From Isoperla grammatica (taxonomy: Eukaryota; Arthropoda; Insecta; Plecoptera; Perlodidae), in NCBI GenBank assembly GCA_945910005.1, contig OX246745.1, forward strand, positions 8,782,765 to 8,846,764: a stretch of 64,000 bases of DNA. Reading direction: 5' to 3'. The position numbers and the translations under genes were made by a program. Below are positions 10,356-24,349 of the stretch, piece after piece. The notes beneath the pieces were generated by a model. It was not told the origin of the DNA and searched no databases. It worked only from the letters and a program-made list of their open reading frames with translations. The stretch's first letter is position 1. The number at the start of each line of letters is the position of its first letter.

Positions 10356-12830
10356 AATGTGATACGATGCTCCCAATCGCGTCCAGTTGTCAACCTCCAG
10401 TTAAATCATTGCTTTTATTTACATAAGTCCTTAATACATATTGCTTTAAAAATAGCGTTAGGATTTGGTGGTTTATTTTTATGAACTATCCCACCTTTAA
10501 TTGTTGACTGGCACAGATATGTCAATATAATAGTATCTCACTAAAAATTGTTATTTACATTTTAATGTAAACTGTCACAGTTTATTTTATGCTACCAAAA
10601 ATTGTTGTTTGCAATGGAAAATTTTATATATTACTATATTGACAATTGTGTTTACTTGAAAGTTGGAACTGTTGATACTTGAATTTGATTAGTCATTGCA
10701 AGATTTTTTGCAAGAAATTCCCTATTGTTAGACTAAATTTGTTACAATGGTTAGATATGTTTATATGTTTAGGCTTTACCATCAGAATAATAACTTCGTT
10801 GTTGACCTTAAGGGGAACTTTGTTAATTAGCAGGAGGTACCTACTGTAAATGCAGTTACGTCTACAATACATTGTCTCTATTCTATGATACAGTCCGTGA
10901 CTTAGGAATAGAGTGGTGATCGGCCCAAATGTCCTTCAGAGTAAAAGACATTCATAATTAATTCACTGAGAAAAATTAAAACTAAAAATTGAGTCATTTG
11001 TATAAAATTCAAACGAAAATTACTTAGTACATAACATAAACGTCTTCCGATATGACCCGTCATTAAAAACAATTCTTCCCATTAATTTCTTAGTTTAATT
11101 AAACATTGGGGCTATTACTTGGGGGAGGGGGGCGGGGGAGCTCACAATCTACAAACCATAATCTTCTGGCAGATGTGCACATTACTGTTGCACTCTTAAT
11201 TTACCACACTTAAAATTTCACAACGAGCATTTTGAAGTTTTAGATAATATAACAGTATATAATAAGCAAACAATACCAGAAGGGTCAAAAATAAGGTATG
11301 AGACCCTTCAAGATTTTTGTATATGTATTTTGACAATACTATTCAGCGTTCACCCAAATACAGTACACTTACGTTTGTAAAAACAACTTATAACCAGGCA
11401 CCAGGTACCAGTAGTACTAGTACTTTAGTCTTAAAGTTAACCGGCAAATAAATGCACATTACCAAATGTGGTAGTTTATATTGCCAATCAAATGCATATT
11501 TAGTATAGTTTAGGCAGATAACTTTTCTGGGTCACCCAGACACGACTGCGTAACCAATGGAATCTCCACCATTTTATTTTATTTACTACAAAGACACACT
11601 TTTATAAAATTTTCTAGTCTGTTTATCTAACATCAGGTTTTTAATATAGATTTTATGTACCTATTTTATTACTTAAAATGCACTATTGCAATAATGTTTT
11701 GAACCTAGATAAGTAGCAAACAGGCCTGCCACAGTAAAACTGAAATATGTAGTTTTTTTAAAGGAAGTGAAAAACTAAATACCTATCTTAGGTTATTTTA
11801 GGTATTTAATTTCTTTTGTGGACTAACTGATTTAAAGTTTCTATTCATAGGTTGCACGTACGTACGTCACATCTTTGCGCGTGGCGGCCACATTTGTGAT
11901 CAAACTTTGACGTTACCATGGAGAAACAATTGAAGGCTGTTGTGGTAGAACACAGCAATCCTTAGTTCTTTAAAATTCAGCTTGTTTTTGAAATAATATT
12001 AATATGTGAGGTAATTTTTAGTTTTTTTGATTCTTATGTTTACTTTTTAAGTTCTAAATTAGACTTATTTATTAAATTTGAACAGTATTTGCTAATGGTC
12101 TAGGATAGGTCCTTATCTATTGTGTCGCAATCATGCCGCTGTGACGTCACGTGGGAACTATGAATTTTGAGCATTAACTACTAACCGAAAGAAAACTACA
12201 GTTCTAATATTTGTTCAGTATAGTGACAACCCATAATAGGGTTGACGAACCCATTTTTTTTTTAAATTCAACAACAATAATACGGAGATAACAAGTTCCT
12301 TGTTATCTCCATGTCAGAATAATTTGTCACAAATTGGAAAGTTTTTCGAATTCTTTCTTTGTTTTAAAAAAAACTTAGTAGATAAGCTATTATCCATGCT
12401 AGCACAGAGTGGATGTTAAAAATTGAACGTGTGTGGTTTTCATGACAGTTTTAATCCAGTTTTAGTTTAAAGTTAATGACACTTTTTTTTAAAGTTGGAG
12501 ACCATTTACATGATGAAATCCATCTGAGAGTTACCAACAATATTTATAATATTTTGTTTCGTGATGATTGATGTTATAACAAACTATCTCCATTTATTTA
12601 TTTCTGTTTTTTGAATGTAAGTTATTTTAGTGTTCAACTAGACTAGTACATATTGTTTGAATCTCAATGCTGATTGCAGTAGAGGTCACCCTTAGTATTT
12701 ACAGTACCGTCGTTCATGTATACGTATTCACTATTTAGATGTTACAGTTGTGTCTGTTGACCTTTTTGCTTTTAGTTTGAAACGATTCATCTTGTATTCA
12801 TAGAGTATGTTAATAAATTAATTTATATTA
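10356..12830 (+). other. INPP1 3' UTR and downstream DNA
   Basis: No coding sequence is visible. AATAAA hexamers at 11447-11452 and 12812-12817 are candidate polyadenylation signals; the second is followed by a T/G-rich stretch, as expected downstream of a cleavage site. A short perfect hairpin (arms about 12 bases, GGAGATAACAAG) sits at about 12287-12313. How far the mRNA extends cannot be decided without transcripts. Confidence 0.4.
12812..12817 (+). promoter_or_regulatory. Candidate polyadenylation signal AATAAA
   Basis: This canonical hexamer lies about 2.5 kb downstream of the INPP1 stop and is followed within 30-40 bases by a TTTATTTTGTTGT-type GU-rich stretch. AATAAA is frequent in AT-rich DNA, so the call is tentative. 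Confidence 0.3.
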
Positions 12831-14242
12831 TACACAGGCTTTATTTTGTTGTTTACCCTAGAAATGTGCACAATATAGGTGAACATTGGTTGCTGACCTA
12901 CAATGCAACATGTATACCATGCAACTTGGTACTCGTGTAGACATGGAGGATTGAAAGACTTCCCAACATTATTTTAGTACTGTTATTTTGGCTTGATTCA
13001 AATTGTAGGCAATATAATTAACGAAGATGATTTTACAACAATAAAATCAATACCATGTATTACTAATATGTTGCTAATTGTGTTGTTCCTCAACAATATC
13101 GTACATGCGCTCCTATTAGTAATTCTTGTCAGTACAGTTCTAATCGGATCAGTCCAAGCTATGGATCTTTTATCCTCAATATCTCGCATTATTTCTTCTT
13201 TCTTCCTGAGCCTTCTATCAATTTGTCGAGTCACTTTATCTTTAACATCAATTCACGTTCGAACCACACTCGTTTTGGTTTGTATGTGTATTCTGCTCTC
13301 ATGATCACATTACTCGCAATATACATGCGGCTTGCATTGCATAAAGTTACTCCAGTAAGTTTTACCAAGCCACACCACTCCAAGCATAGACAAACTTGTG
13401 CATGTATTATTATTATCTTCTAGCTTTCCAAGTTTAATTAAAATTTCAATTTTATAAACTCTGTATTTAGCTATTTACTAAAAATTCGAATGTCTAAACA
13501 GAGGCATGTTAACAATTTACATTGAACAAAAGATATATAAATCAACCAAGAGAAAGTCAGTCACTCTAAGGAAACAAATCATTTTGGTCAGGCTGATAAT
13601 ACTAAAAATAAATTTATGTTTATGAAAAAACATTTAATAGAAATAGAAGTTAAAAATATGAGTAAATATTATAATTTGTAATGCTAGACACTGTGGAAAA
13701 TAGTCTTTTACAAGAGAGTTGTCCCCTCATTATTCGCTTAGCACTGAACAATTGTCCATATTGAAATCATTTCCTCAGCATTAGACAATTACGAGATTAA
13801 TTGTTCTATCTCACTTTACTGTACACACACACTTACATTTATACCTTAACTTCTTCTCTTTCCCATTCCTCTTTCCTCGTCATTTCATTCATCATTTAGC
13901 CATTCTATCAACATTTCTCGGTTTATCCCGACTGTCTGCAATCTCGGCGGCGTATCGGTGTGCCCAAGAACATTATTCATGTATTTCCCCCTAGTTTCAA
14001 GTCTGATGGAAGGAAGAGCCATCAAACAGATTCAACAGCCATGTTGAGGGGCGGCAAAGCGCCACCCAACCATTTGTCATTCCAGCAAGATTGAGAAACT
14101 CTCAGAAGAACCTGACATTAGTCCAGATGTCTACCAACAACTGTTATGTCAACTGATGCCTTTATAACGTGGAGTATTCGGCTACTGACGTAAGTCATAT
14201 GATCTAGCTAAATCGTTATAATATCAGCTATAATAACTACCT
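12831..14242. other. Non-coding, one weak minus-strand frame
   Basis: A minus-strand frame at 12998-13234 (TRQIDRRLRKKEEIMRDIED...) looks less random than its antisense partner but lacks an ATG start and a recognisable family. Nothing else is seen. Confidence 0.35.
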
Positions 14243-14437
14243 AAAGCCCCAACCACAATTGTCGGTATCGGGATTGCTATCGCAATACGGAAATCGTGAA
14301 AAATTTAACTTACATGGTTCTTATGACTCTGTTCGCAATAAAATCTTAATGACGTAATGATTTAGCATGATGAAATTTACGATTGCGATTCCGATCCCGA
14401 TAATGATCAGGATGGCGATAATTGTGGTTGGAGCTTT
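14243..14437. mobile_element. MITE family C, copy 1
   Basis: The ends are inverted: AAAGCCCCAACCACAATTGTCG on the left and CGATAATTGTGGTTGGAGCTTT on the right. Internal palindromic ATCGGGAT/ATTGCGAT motifs and the segment AATACGGAAATCGTGAAAAA are shared with 39105-39280. No coding capacity. Confidence 0.65.
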
Positions 14438-15074
14438 ATATAAATAGGTGTTGGGCTACAGTTGCGAAGACTGTGTGAATATTTTACCCGAGCGACACGA
14501 TTAGATACGAATGGAGTTTTGGAGGGCAGACTACTTGCCCCCACCACCCCTCAAGAAGTTTTTTTTTTATTAAGTAAGTATTTTTGTTAGGTTTTTACAT
14601 ATGTTAGATGTAAAAGAGCAGTGATTTATATATTGAAAAATAGTATAAGAAACCATAAAACGCCACATAAGCAACAAACAAATTAGTTCTTATGTATTTT
14701 TGGGGTGGTTTTGACAATTACAATTTCCATCTTGGATCAACGGAAGCTACCATACAATAAACAATAAATAAACTTAGTCCACGTGTGATTATGTACTCTT
14801 CTAGGACTAGGACAAATAACCTACGTACATTTTTGACTGAAAATTTCTATTTTGCTATTGAAATAATAGCCTCATTTGTATTAATAGTTGTAGTATAAAT
14901 CTACTTAGCCAGAGTGGTTTGCGATGTAGATACGAAGCTCAAATAAAAAAACTGCACTTCTGTGTACGAAAGCCTTTATTTTCTAAGACCCGACGGCCAA
15001 GGCTTTCTGGTAACCATCCATCCATTCAAACCAAATCCGCGTAAGGGTAGGGAAATACTGCTTGGTTCGCTGGA

Positions 15075-15183
<109 letters not shown>

Positions 15184-16388
15184 CACACCAAGCAGTGGAA
15201 ATAGTAAGCCGAGGATAAATTTATTCTCAATAAATCAAGCACCTATTTTGATTTGTTGGAAGTTGGTTTGTTTGTGAAGGGAACGCGTGCATTGCATTAT
15301 GGGTATTGCGATAATTACGGAACCCAATGCTGCTTTTGTTGGTTACTCAGGTTCAGTTCGACGAGCTTAAACTAAAATTAGCAACGTTGCTTATTTCCTA
15401 GGGTATCTATTCTTACACCACGTGCGCCCCTTATCAGATCCCCCTCGAGAAGCCTCGACACATCCTTGTGGCTAATTGTATGTTGTCGCACTCGCGCGCA
15501 ACTTACTTTACAAGTGTTATTTATTTATGGATCTCGTTTAGTTCAGTTAGCGCATAAAGTATTCCCAAGCGGATTTATTCCGGGCATTTGTCTTAGATTT
15601 AGGACGGTTTGATGGCATAGTAAAAAAGTTGTTATTTCAGGTGGATCCTATAAATCAAAAATAATAAGCCTACATTAACAAAACTTTAAAAATACCCCTT
15701 CACAATTTGTAGCACCCGAGTGAAAAATACGCTCCCCTTGAATGCTTGTTCATCCCCTAATAAATTAAAGCTCTTTCTCCGAGAAAGATCTGTGTAAAAT
15801 GTCTGGAGGTTTTCATCAGATTTATTGATGGTCTGAAGACAACAAGCATCTTTTAACATCTCTTTTTCCCTCGACCGAACAATATCAACACGACCGATTT
15901 TTCTTTCGGGACATTATTTTCCGCCCCTGAATTTGAAGCGCCCCTCCCCTCTCCCCCCTCCCCCCTCCCCCGCCCACACACAAAGTTTTTCCCTCGTCCG
16001 CTCTACGAGGGCGCTATGTGGGCTGATTGGCATTAGGGCTCATAGATTGCATGACGAGTGTCTCAGTGTCCCACGGGAACTGTGTCTCAAGAGACACGCG
16101 TATGTGTATATAGGGGACACAGCAAGTGTTTGTCCCATCTTCTCTTTCTCTCATAAGTGTACTCGCGCATCATCTCTGTAACCCTTGCTGTATGAATATG
16201 TAATGCTAGGAATAAAATAAAATAAAGTACTGAAGTGAAGTGAATAAATAACTCTATTTTAGTCTTAACTACCACTCAGTTACAGGAACTGATTTTCAGT
16301 GTGGGGCATTTATACAATGTATTGTGTGTTTCGTTAAGGCTATGACGACTCGATTCTCGCAAGTCACCGTTTACAGTCAAGCCAATTT

Positions 16389-16412
16389 AAAAAAAAAAAA
16401 AAAAAAAAAAAA
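16389..16412 (+). repeat. Poly-A tract
   Basis: About 24 A residues, followed by AATCGGGAATCGAAGCC, which looks like a tRNA-derived repeat head. It may be the join of two retroelement fragments. Confidence 0.8.
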
Positions 16413-19336
16413 CAGTCTGAATCGGGAATCGAAGCCTGGCTGGACATTCCGCATTGGAAGCCAGTCAGGAATAAACCCACTAGAGAATAGACCACGACGA
16501 GCCACACAATAAATGGAAATATCCGTAAAACATTGTAACATTGTTACGTTGTTCTTTCGCTTGAAACAAGTTTAGATCGAGTGACTGACTACATAGCGAC
16601 CCCGACTACCGCTCGGCGGAATATTGAAATAAAAACGCCATCGATGCTGACCGGATACGATCTAGTCTACGCCTTTGTCCTCAGACGCTGAGTGGCATCG
16701 CAAGGGAGTTGAAGGAAGCCACCCCCTTGTCAAAACCAACAAGAAGAAAGAGACGTAAGAAGGATGTTGTTCAACACACTTTCCATTGTGATCCGTAATA
16801 TTCATATCCAACCCCGCCCATGGGGGGGGGGGGATGTTATGCCCGAAGCCTTCCTTGGCGGGCGGGGGCACAGAAGAACACTAGTGACTGACAAAATGTA
16901 TGCCCCTTTTTGAGAGCAATACCAAAAATATCCAAATAAATAAACTTATGTTATGTTCAAAAAATTTTGAGATTAAATTTTGTTCAACTTGTACACTCAA
17001 TATTACGTGAGACATTCACGTTACGGAAAACTTTGATGAAAGTGTGTAGGTTCACATTTTTCATATTGCTTTAAACATATTTGTTTTTGTGATGGCAAAT
17101 TTAGGTAAAATCGATATTCAACATTTTTTGGTATGTATACGAATTGTTTTATGCCTAGTCAAGAAGTGTTGTTTTATATTATCAATCAAAAGATATTCGT
17201 GTTTGTTATTATCACACGGCACTAAAATTCGGAAGGTCATCATTTGAGTCCCCTTATACCGCAACCATGACTGTGTTTGTTTCAAAGTTCTCTCAACCAT
17301 AATTTGAATGCTAGGATTGGCTCATCAACTGGCAGTCTTTCGCTATCCTCTCCCTATAACTGTATTCGCCTGAAGATGAGATATTTACCCCTTGGCAGAT
17401 TTCCTACGAAAACAAATAATGTTTCATGTGCTTTGTAGAATCAAAAATGGTACAATGCGAAGCAAGTATAATATTAACGGTCGTACTATTACAACTATCG
17501 TTCACTCATCCTATTATATTTTGGCTCAATCAAATTTACAAGTTCATATACATCCCACTGTTCTTTACGTATGTCGCACACCGCACATAATATTTGGTTA
17601 CAATTTTCGTCCCTATTGAAGCAGCATAAACGTCCTGTTAATTTCCAATCTGCAATCACAACTCCTCTAATTTCAGCCTCGTGATTCAAAAGCACTGAGC
17701 ACAATTTCGGTCAGTGAGAAACATTTTTACCATTTTATATTTCGGACGTCGTATATAATATACCTACACAAAAACAAATGCCCGGCCTGCAACATGAAGA
17801 GTGGAATTCTTTGCTTCATCCGTTCATTCGCTCAGTTTTCTCGCACTTTTTCCCTCCTTGCGTGGAGCTGCATTGTAAGAAAGATGTCTGATTTATATCA
17901 AAACCGTTTCATTACTATCTCGTTCTTTACTCTACTCTTTTTGCTTCATCAATCTACAACTATAGAATTTCTTGCCTCTCGAAATGTTGTTAGTTTTTCT
18001 ATTGGCCGCTCATAATTATACTTCCGACTCACCGACTGTCTACTACGTTGCTTGGCTGCTGCGCGGACAGTCGCCTTCTTAACAGTAAAACTAATTTGTA
18101 GCCATATTTCATGTTGTGCTAGACGGGGTAGGGGGAGGGGGGGGGGGGGTTGCTCTCTGGAGGCCGTAGTACTTTGAAAACCACCAGATGGGTTTCTTGA
18201 AAATACCCCTGGTTTTATGTGGCCCATGATTCATTCCCTTGGAGTAAAGGATCCCTCCAGATGATCCTAACCACGCTGTTTTTATTTCCTATCTATAAAA
18301 ATTCCCCTATTTGGTAGGCGACTGCCCGGGATGATTTACGCAAGTATAGGGGACATGCAGGGTTACACGGAGCGAGCCAGGAGTCAAAGATAAAACAAAC
18401 AGGAGGAGGAGATCATTTCAACTGTATGTGAACAACAACCACATCCACCAGAGTCCATGCATGCAGACAAACCACTCATGCTTCTGTTCATACGCTCTTC
18501 AACTACCTGCATGGCATTGTTTACTAGATATACGACACATGCAGGTGAAACAAGAAGGTGTTTAAATTAGGGAGGGGACGTGTGTACACGCGTACATAAT
18601 TTCATAAAAAATCCAATGTTGTGCCGACTTGGTTCAATCACCAGCTCAGAGTTACGCGATCTTTCAGTCGCTCTTTCGTCTGTTTGATTGATCCCGAACC
18701 GAAAAAATGCATTTTTGTTTGTTTACCAAACATAATCACGTTCACGTGCAACGTCTACACGTTTAGTAAGATACACGCGTTTGCCCACCCCTAATAAAAT
18801 ATGTTTCTACATGTCGGATCACATGATCGAATCACATTTCTCCTGTAACGAAGTATAGTAAACTAACAAAAGTTATCAACGCAGGTTAGTAGATTTATAA
18901 CACTTTGATTTTCGGTTTGTTGTTATAGATTACTTACATAAAATTTAATTCACAGTTATCTTTTAGCCCGAGATTGTACAATCATCCCCTATGTTGATGC
19001 AATCATCAGTTCTTCCTTCAATTGCTACTCGATGGTCAGCACTAAAAAGCCAATGGTAAAACATAGAGCGATGTTGGGCCTGCTGATTGAGGCAATTTGT
19101 ATCGGAATGTTTTTAGTGCTGGCATCACGACCGTAATATCAACGTAATATGGACTCATTTGGGAAAGGCAACACACATAACGGCAGCCCACTCCAGCCCC
19201 CCTCTTTCTATTCCCACACATTGTATTTTCCACAATCTATATTGATTGCGACATCCGATTATTAATTTTGAACTATTATCATACTAAATAGAATATGTGT
19301 CACACGCAGAAATTTATTGACCCGGAATAAATATTG

Positions 19337-19474
19337 AAACACACACACACATTTATAAAACGGTACCAAGGTTTGCCCTCGGTCCGAGGAAGGAGTAGGA
19401 ACGTGTTACTCCGAAAATTCACCAGTTTTTTAAAGTAAGTGACCTTGGTACCGTTTTATAATTGTGTGTGTTTA
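19337..19474. mobile_element. Foldback family E, copy 1
   Basis: Inverted arms around ATAAAACGGTACCAAGGT (19354-19371; partner 19442-19459) are extended outward by CA/TG repeats. The interior holds CCGAGGAAGGAGTAGG and TTACTCCGAAAA, a short GGAGTA/TACTCC stem followed by GAAA. The interior motif recurs at about 28400 and, diverged, at about 36940. Confidence 0.55.
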
Positions 19475-19514
19475 AATTAATAGAATACCAATTGAATCTC
19501 TTCTCGCAGTAAGC

Positions 19515-19895
19515 AGACGGTGCATAAAGGGCAAGGGGTGGGGGGGCAAGGGGGGGGGAGTATAGTACGTTAGTATTTTGTGTTTTACGACGTATTCTAC
19601 GGCTAGTTCATATACGACGTCGGCCCAATCAGATCCATTGCACATCACCGGAATGGTCATAAGGGAATCAAACTTGAGGGGGAGTCGGATGAATAAGGGG
19701 GGGGGGGGGTTAGGCAGCGTGGGGGGGGGGATATTTGGATAGCAAAGAGGGCCGGCGGCTGCAGGTATGAAGAAGAAGAAAAGATAAAGTTAGAATAAGA
19801 AAAATTATGATGAGGCCATGTGAGATGAATAAAGAAATTACGAAAGAGATGCACGAGAGCTCTCTTTGCGGACACCGGTCACCACGAGGAGGGAC
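19515..19895 (-). repeat. Dispersed repeat F, copy 1
   Basis: The minus strand shares GGTGACCGGTG-CCGCAAAGAG, ATCTCTTTTG-type, GATTCCCTTATGAC and GTGCAATGGATCTGATT with 45945-46240, with poly-C runs in between. No protein domain is recognised. Confidence 0.55.
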
Positions 19896-21161
19896 CCACC
19901 TATGTTGTGATTGTATATTGAATGCAGAAATGCACATGGTTTGAGTGATTCGGAGATTATATTTGTATAGTTTGTGTTTTAAATAATAATGTAACTGCTG
20001 TAATAAAATGATATCTTTACACTACGACTATTAAACAAAATAAAACTATCAACTAACGGTAACACGTTATTTGGATTAATTTTTAGTAAATAACTTGATT
20101 ATTGATAAAATAAGTAAAATAAACTTGTACGTCTTGTATCAAATAGCAGCACTCAAATTGCAACCATTTTCCACTTCGTGCCACCAAAGAATACATACTT
20201 TTGTGCCACTGCCGCTATGGAGTGCAGATAACGAATTATTTTCTCCGTTATTTGTGGCTGTGGGCTTGGTATGGCCTGTAGTGATTACAAATCCAAATAG
20301 TTGATAACTTAGTTTTTCGACTTTCTATAGCGTTCTTGAGATTGAACTAAAAATGCAATTTCTCGCGGTTTCAAAAATTTGCGTATTCCTCTATAACGTG
20401 GCACCTACACAACATGAAGGACGCCAGTTATAACTCGTCGGTCTGTCAACATCCAACATCCAACATCCACAGCCTTGTTCTCAGTCTCTTCATTAGTTAC
20501 CCTACTTCAAACACCACCCGCGCCTTCGCGTCTTCTCTGCGAGCGATCTGAGCGCCTTTGCTTTGCATATGGATGGGGATAGACGGCCTCCTCCATTTAC
20601 ACTCAACGCCTTTTTCAACACTCTTCATAGTATATATTATATTTATTTATATATCTCTTTTCACTCGTATTCCCCTCAGCCTATCTACTTAGCTATTCCC
20701 TCCCTGATGCCGCTTTGCGTATTTTTATACCTTTACGTGTATTTCGCGAAGAGTTTCCTGCAAAAGTGTTTCTGCGTCTGAGCTAGCGTTGTCCTGGAGA
20801 CCCCTGCCCTGCCCTGCCCTGCCCTGCCCACGCAGGGAACGAATCACGTGTCTAAATTAAGATCGCCTCAACGACTGCAGCCTCGTAATTAGGGACAGTT
20901 AGACGTCTTTCTCAAGGTCTGTGACGTAGATTATTGCGTCATCAGCTGTTGAGACTTGAGACTGACTTGCGAACAAGTGGCGAAAACAGACGGCCGATCT
21001 AATGGGAATTATGACAAAAGCTTTCCTCTTATCATCCGGTGCTCGAAGGATGGTTCCAATATAATGAATGTTTCAACCCCCCTCCGATTTCTTAAATATT
21101 CGTGAACCTTAGCTGACCGAAAGCTAAACTAATTAAAAACAGCCCATTTTTTTGTAGGCAT
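19896..21161. other. Non-coding, no gene seen
   Basis: Contains a triple CATCCAA run near 20450 and the CCTGC repeat. No gene is recognised. Confidence 0.5.
20801..20829 (+). repeat. (CCTGC)n short tandem repeat
   Basis: Five to six CCTGC units in otherwise unremarkable DNA. Confidence 0.85.
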
Positions 21162-21552
21162 ACCCCCAATATATCCCCCATTTTACCAAAAATTAATGCA
21201 CACTGCGAGTTGAGTGCAAAATTAAAAATTCTGAAATACACTTTTGTATGTTCCTTACGAACACCTTTGTCCATCACCTAAGTATTCTAAAAAATAATGA
21301 ACTGGGATAACTTTTCACGATTTTACGATTTTGTTTGGTACAAAAAACGTAACGAAAATCAAAACTGTGTACACGCCACAACTAAAAAAAATCGTGCATC
21401 AAAAGTTATCGCAGTTAATTACTATCCAGAATACTTAAGTGATGAACAAAGGTGTTCTTAAGGAATCTCCAAAAATGTATTTCAGGATTTTTATTTTGCA
21501 CTTAACTCGTACTGTGTACTAATTTTTGGTAAAATGGGGGATATTGGGGGCA
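21162..21552. mobile_element. Large foldback, arms about 180 bp
   Basis: The left arm from 21162 (ACCCCCAATATATCCCCCAT, TTTTACCAAAAATTA) and right arm to 21552 (TAATTTTTGGTAAAATGGGG) are inverted copies with several mismatches over their whole length. The central spacer is about 60 bases around 21335-21395. No coding capacity. Confidence 0.7.
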
Positions 21553-22237
21553 TTGTTCCGCCCCCCCAACAAAATATAATCAGACCGGGGTCGATACATT
21601 CATCAACTAAACCCCGTCAAATTACAGTGCTCCAAATTATTATTTTTAAAACCGATATGCTACATTGAAAACCTGATAACACAGAACACTACAGGTGTCG
21701 CCAGAATATTTTCTAGTGGAGGGGGGGGGGGGGAGTTGGGGGGGGGGAGGGGTAGACGAATTAACACTATACCCATTCGGGAATAGGAGTATGGATTCGA
21801 ATCCTGATCTCATATTAAATCGCTTCTCACCTCGAAGTGCAGACAAACCGAAGTTGCACTTTTGTGTGGATGTGATGTGATGTGTTTTGTGACACTCGAA
21901 TATTTTTAATTGAGATTATAAAATAAATATCAAAAGTTCACAGAGCTACCCTGCCAGCCTGGGGCACGATTACTATAGTACATCAACTTTAATTAAAATT
22001 TGATCCTTTTGATATCCACGACCTACAATAAATAATGTATTCCATCAAAAAGTGTAACCCGAATCGCGTACACAATTTTAATGCATATCTCATTCAGATA
22101 TTTCATGGAAGTAACTTTTTAATCTCACTTTTTCCTTTCCCATAAACCTCTTCTCTGTCGGTGCTACAGATGAAGTGTCATGCATACTAAAGTGAACATA
22201 CTAAAGTGAACAGTTGGCAAGCATGTACCTGTACACT

Positions 22238-22508
22238 GATAGAGACGTACAGCTCAACGATAAAATGCAGGGCTGTAATTCTGGAGGTCGCCGGTTCAAT
22301 ACCAATCATGGGCAATCCTAGCGGTAGATATTTCCCCAGCTTTGCGCAGTCACAAGGTGAATGCTGGGATTGTCCTTCTAATATCCCTTGGACATTCCGC
22401 CCTCAACTATCCAAACATTTCAATGTACGTATAGGTAGTGTACTGCAGTGGAGCACATATGGTACAGTGATTTATTCACCCTACAGCAGGGATTTCTACG
22501 AAAATGTA
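22238..22508 (+). mobile_element. SINE family A, diverged copy with expanded ATT tail
   Basis: The A box is eroded, but GGAGGTCGCCGGTTCAATACC, AATGCTGGGATTG, GGACATTCCGCC and CAGGGATTTCTACG follow family A in order. The element runs straight into the 490-bp ATT array, so the array is the expanded 3' tail. Confidence 0.7.
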
Positions 22509-22509
22509 C

Positions 22510-22579
<70 letters not shown>

Positions 22580-22619
22580 ATTATTATAATTATTATAATT
22601 ATTATAATTATTGTTATTA

Positions 22620-22668
<49 letters not shown>

Positions 22669-22680
22669 AATTATTATTAC

Positions 22681-22719
<39 letters not shown>

Positions 22720-22745
22720 AATTATTGTTATTATTATTATTATTA

Positions 22746-22780
<35 letters not shown>

Positions 22781-22798
22781 TGTATTATTATTATTATA

Positions 22799-22852
<54 letters not shown>

Positions 22853-22891
22853 ATTATTGTTATTATTTTTATAATGTTATTGTTATTATTA

Positions 22892-22978
<87 letters not shown>

Positions 22979-23001
22979 TTTATTACTATTATTGTTATTA
23001 T
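22509..23001 (+). repeat. (ATT)n microsatellite, about 490 bp, interrupted
   Basis: Nearly pure ATT with occasional ATA, GTT and TTT interruptions. It begins where a SINE family A copy ends. Reading frames through it give only poly-Ile, poly-Tyr or poly-Leu and are not genes. Confidence 0.97.
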
Positions 23002-24349
23002 GACTATACACACTAACTCGGAGAATTCTTGAGCAACGTCCGTTCTCTCTCAATGTTTAATATTATTAGTATTCATACTTTGCCTATCGACCCCACACGG
23101 CGCTCTTTGTAAATAATAAGTAACCACACATTTCTTGTCTCAATTGCTCCCGTTGTACGGGCATAACACTTTGAGACACTTGATACAACAGCGATCTACA
23201 ATGTTCTTATTTGTTTCCACGGTATAATACATATACTAGCTTGAAAACTTTAAATTGGTTTATAAGTTACATTTACTGAGTTCATGATGATCCGAGAAAA
23301 ATAAGTTTTGGAGTTTGAGCATCGATTAGGGTTGATTGAGTTGGAAAAGTTTCTGGTCGAGACTTCGCCTTTTCAGAGAGCAAATCCAGAAAATACTCGT
23401 TTTATTGAATTAGCTTGCGACTCAGGAATTTTTCACAACTACTCAGGATGTAAAAATTTAATCGCTTCTCTCCGGGGACAGACGTCAATACATCAAGCAG
23501 ACCCTAAACCCTTTACCCGACCGCCGGAATAACCGAATTATTTATTAATTTTGTTGTTGTTTTGGGGCATTTGTAAACGATTGTTGGAAACTAAAGAAGT
23601 CACCTTACAGAAACACACACAGTCACATTACACGCGTACACTAAAGAAAATTGCATGATTACGTTCCACGCTCGAACCCGGTCATAAAACTATTTATTTT
23701 ACTTAACATCTCGATTAGCCCCATCCATTGGTGACTATAACAGCAACTTTGTTATAGAAAATTATACCATAATATATAATTTATATGATCAAGCCTAAAA
23801 TTATTTCCTCGATTTTCATGTTCAATCGTATGTGCATGATGGTACTTTAATTTAAAATTTCTTCACGAGATATGTATTGGTCTGTTATTGGTAGCTGGAA
23901 AAATATTTCTTGTCCGTATGTTTGAAATGTCATAATATAAAAACTGTGGGATGGTACAGGGCAGGTTAACTCAAAAACGATGCAAATTTGCTTGTGAATA
24001 TCTACAGTTAGAAAATGTAATTAATATCTCAAATTGTAAAAAGTATAAACTGTGATCCAAACACAAATCAATGTTGCATCTTTTTTTCAGACGATTTGTA
24101 GATCTTTAATAATAGCTAGTCTCACATCATCTCAAAATGTTGATAGTGATTGTTATAGAAACTAACAATAAACATTAAATTAAATCGCAGCACTTTTCAA
24201 GCTGTTGTGACGAACACTCAATTTCAGATTTAGGAACTGATTGAAACTGAAATGAAAACGAAAGAACAGAAAAGGTTACTATTAATTAGAGAATTGATAC
24301 CTCACAAACTACTGCAAATTGTAAAAAAAAACGATTAAAAAACGTATCA
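23002..24349. other. Non-coding, no gene seen
   Basis: AT-rich with one 74-codon chance frame at 23308-23532. No family is recognised. Confidence 0.5.

Noticed and set aside
10179..10376. Minus-strand ORF opposite INPP1 exon 3
   Set aside because: Antisense shadow of a conserved coding exon; no family match.
12998..13304. Overlapping ORFs on both strands near 13.1 kb
   Set aside because: The plus frame is merely hydrophobic; the minus frame has no ATG and no family match. Not enough support for a gene.
22420..23032. Long ORFs of 170-197 codons on both strands
   Set aside because: They are poly-Ile/Tyr/Leu readings of the ATT microsatellite.
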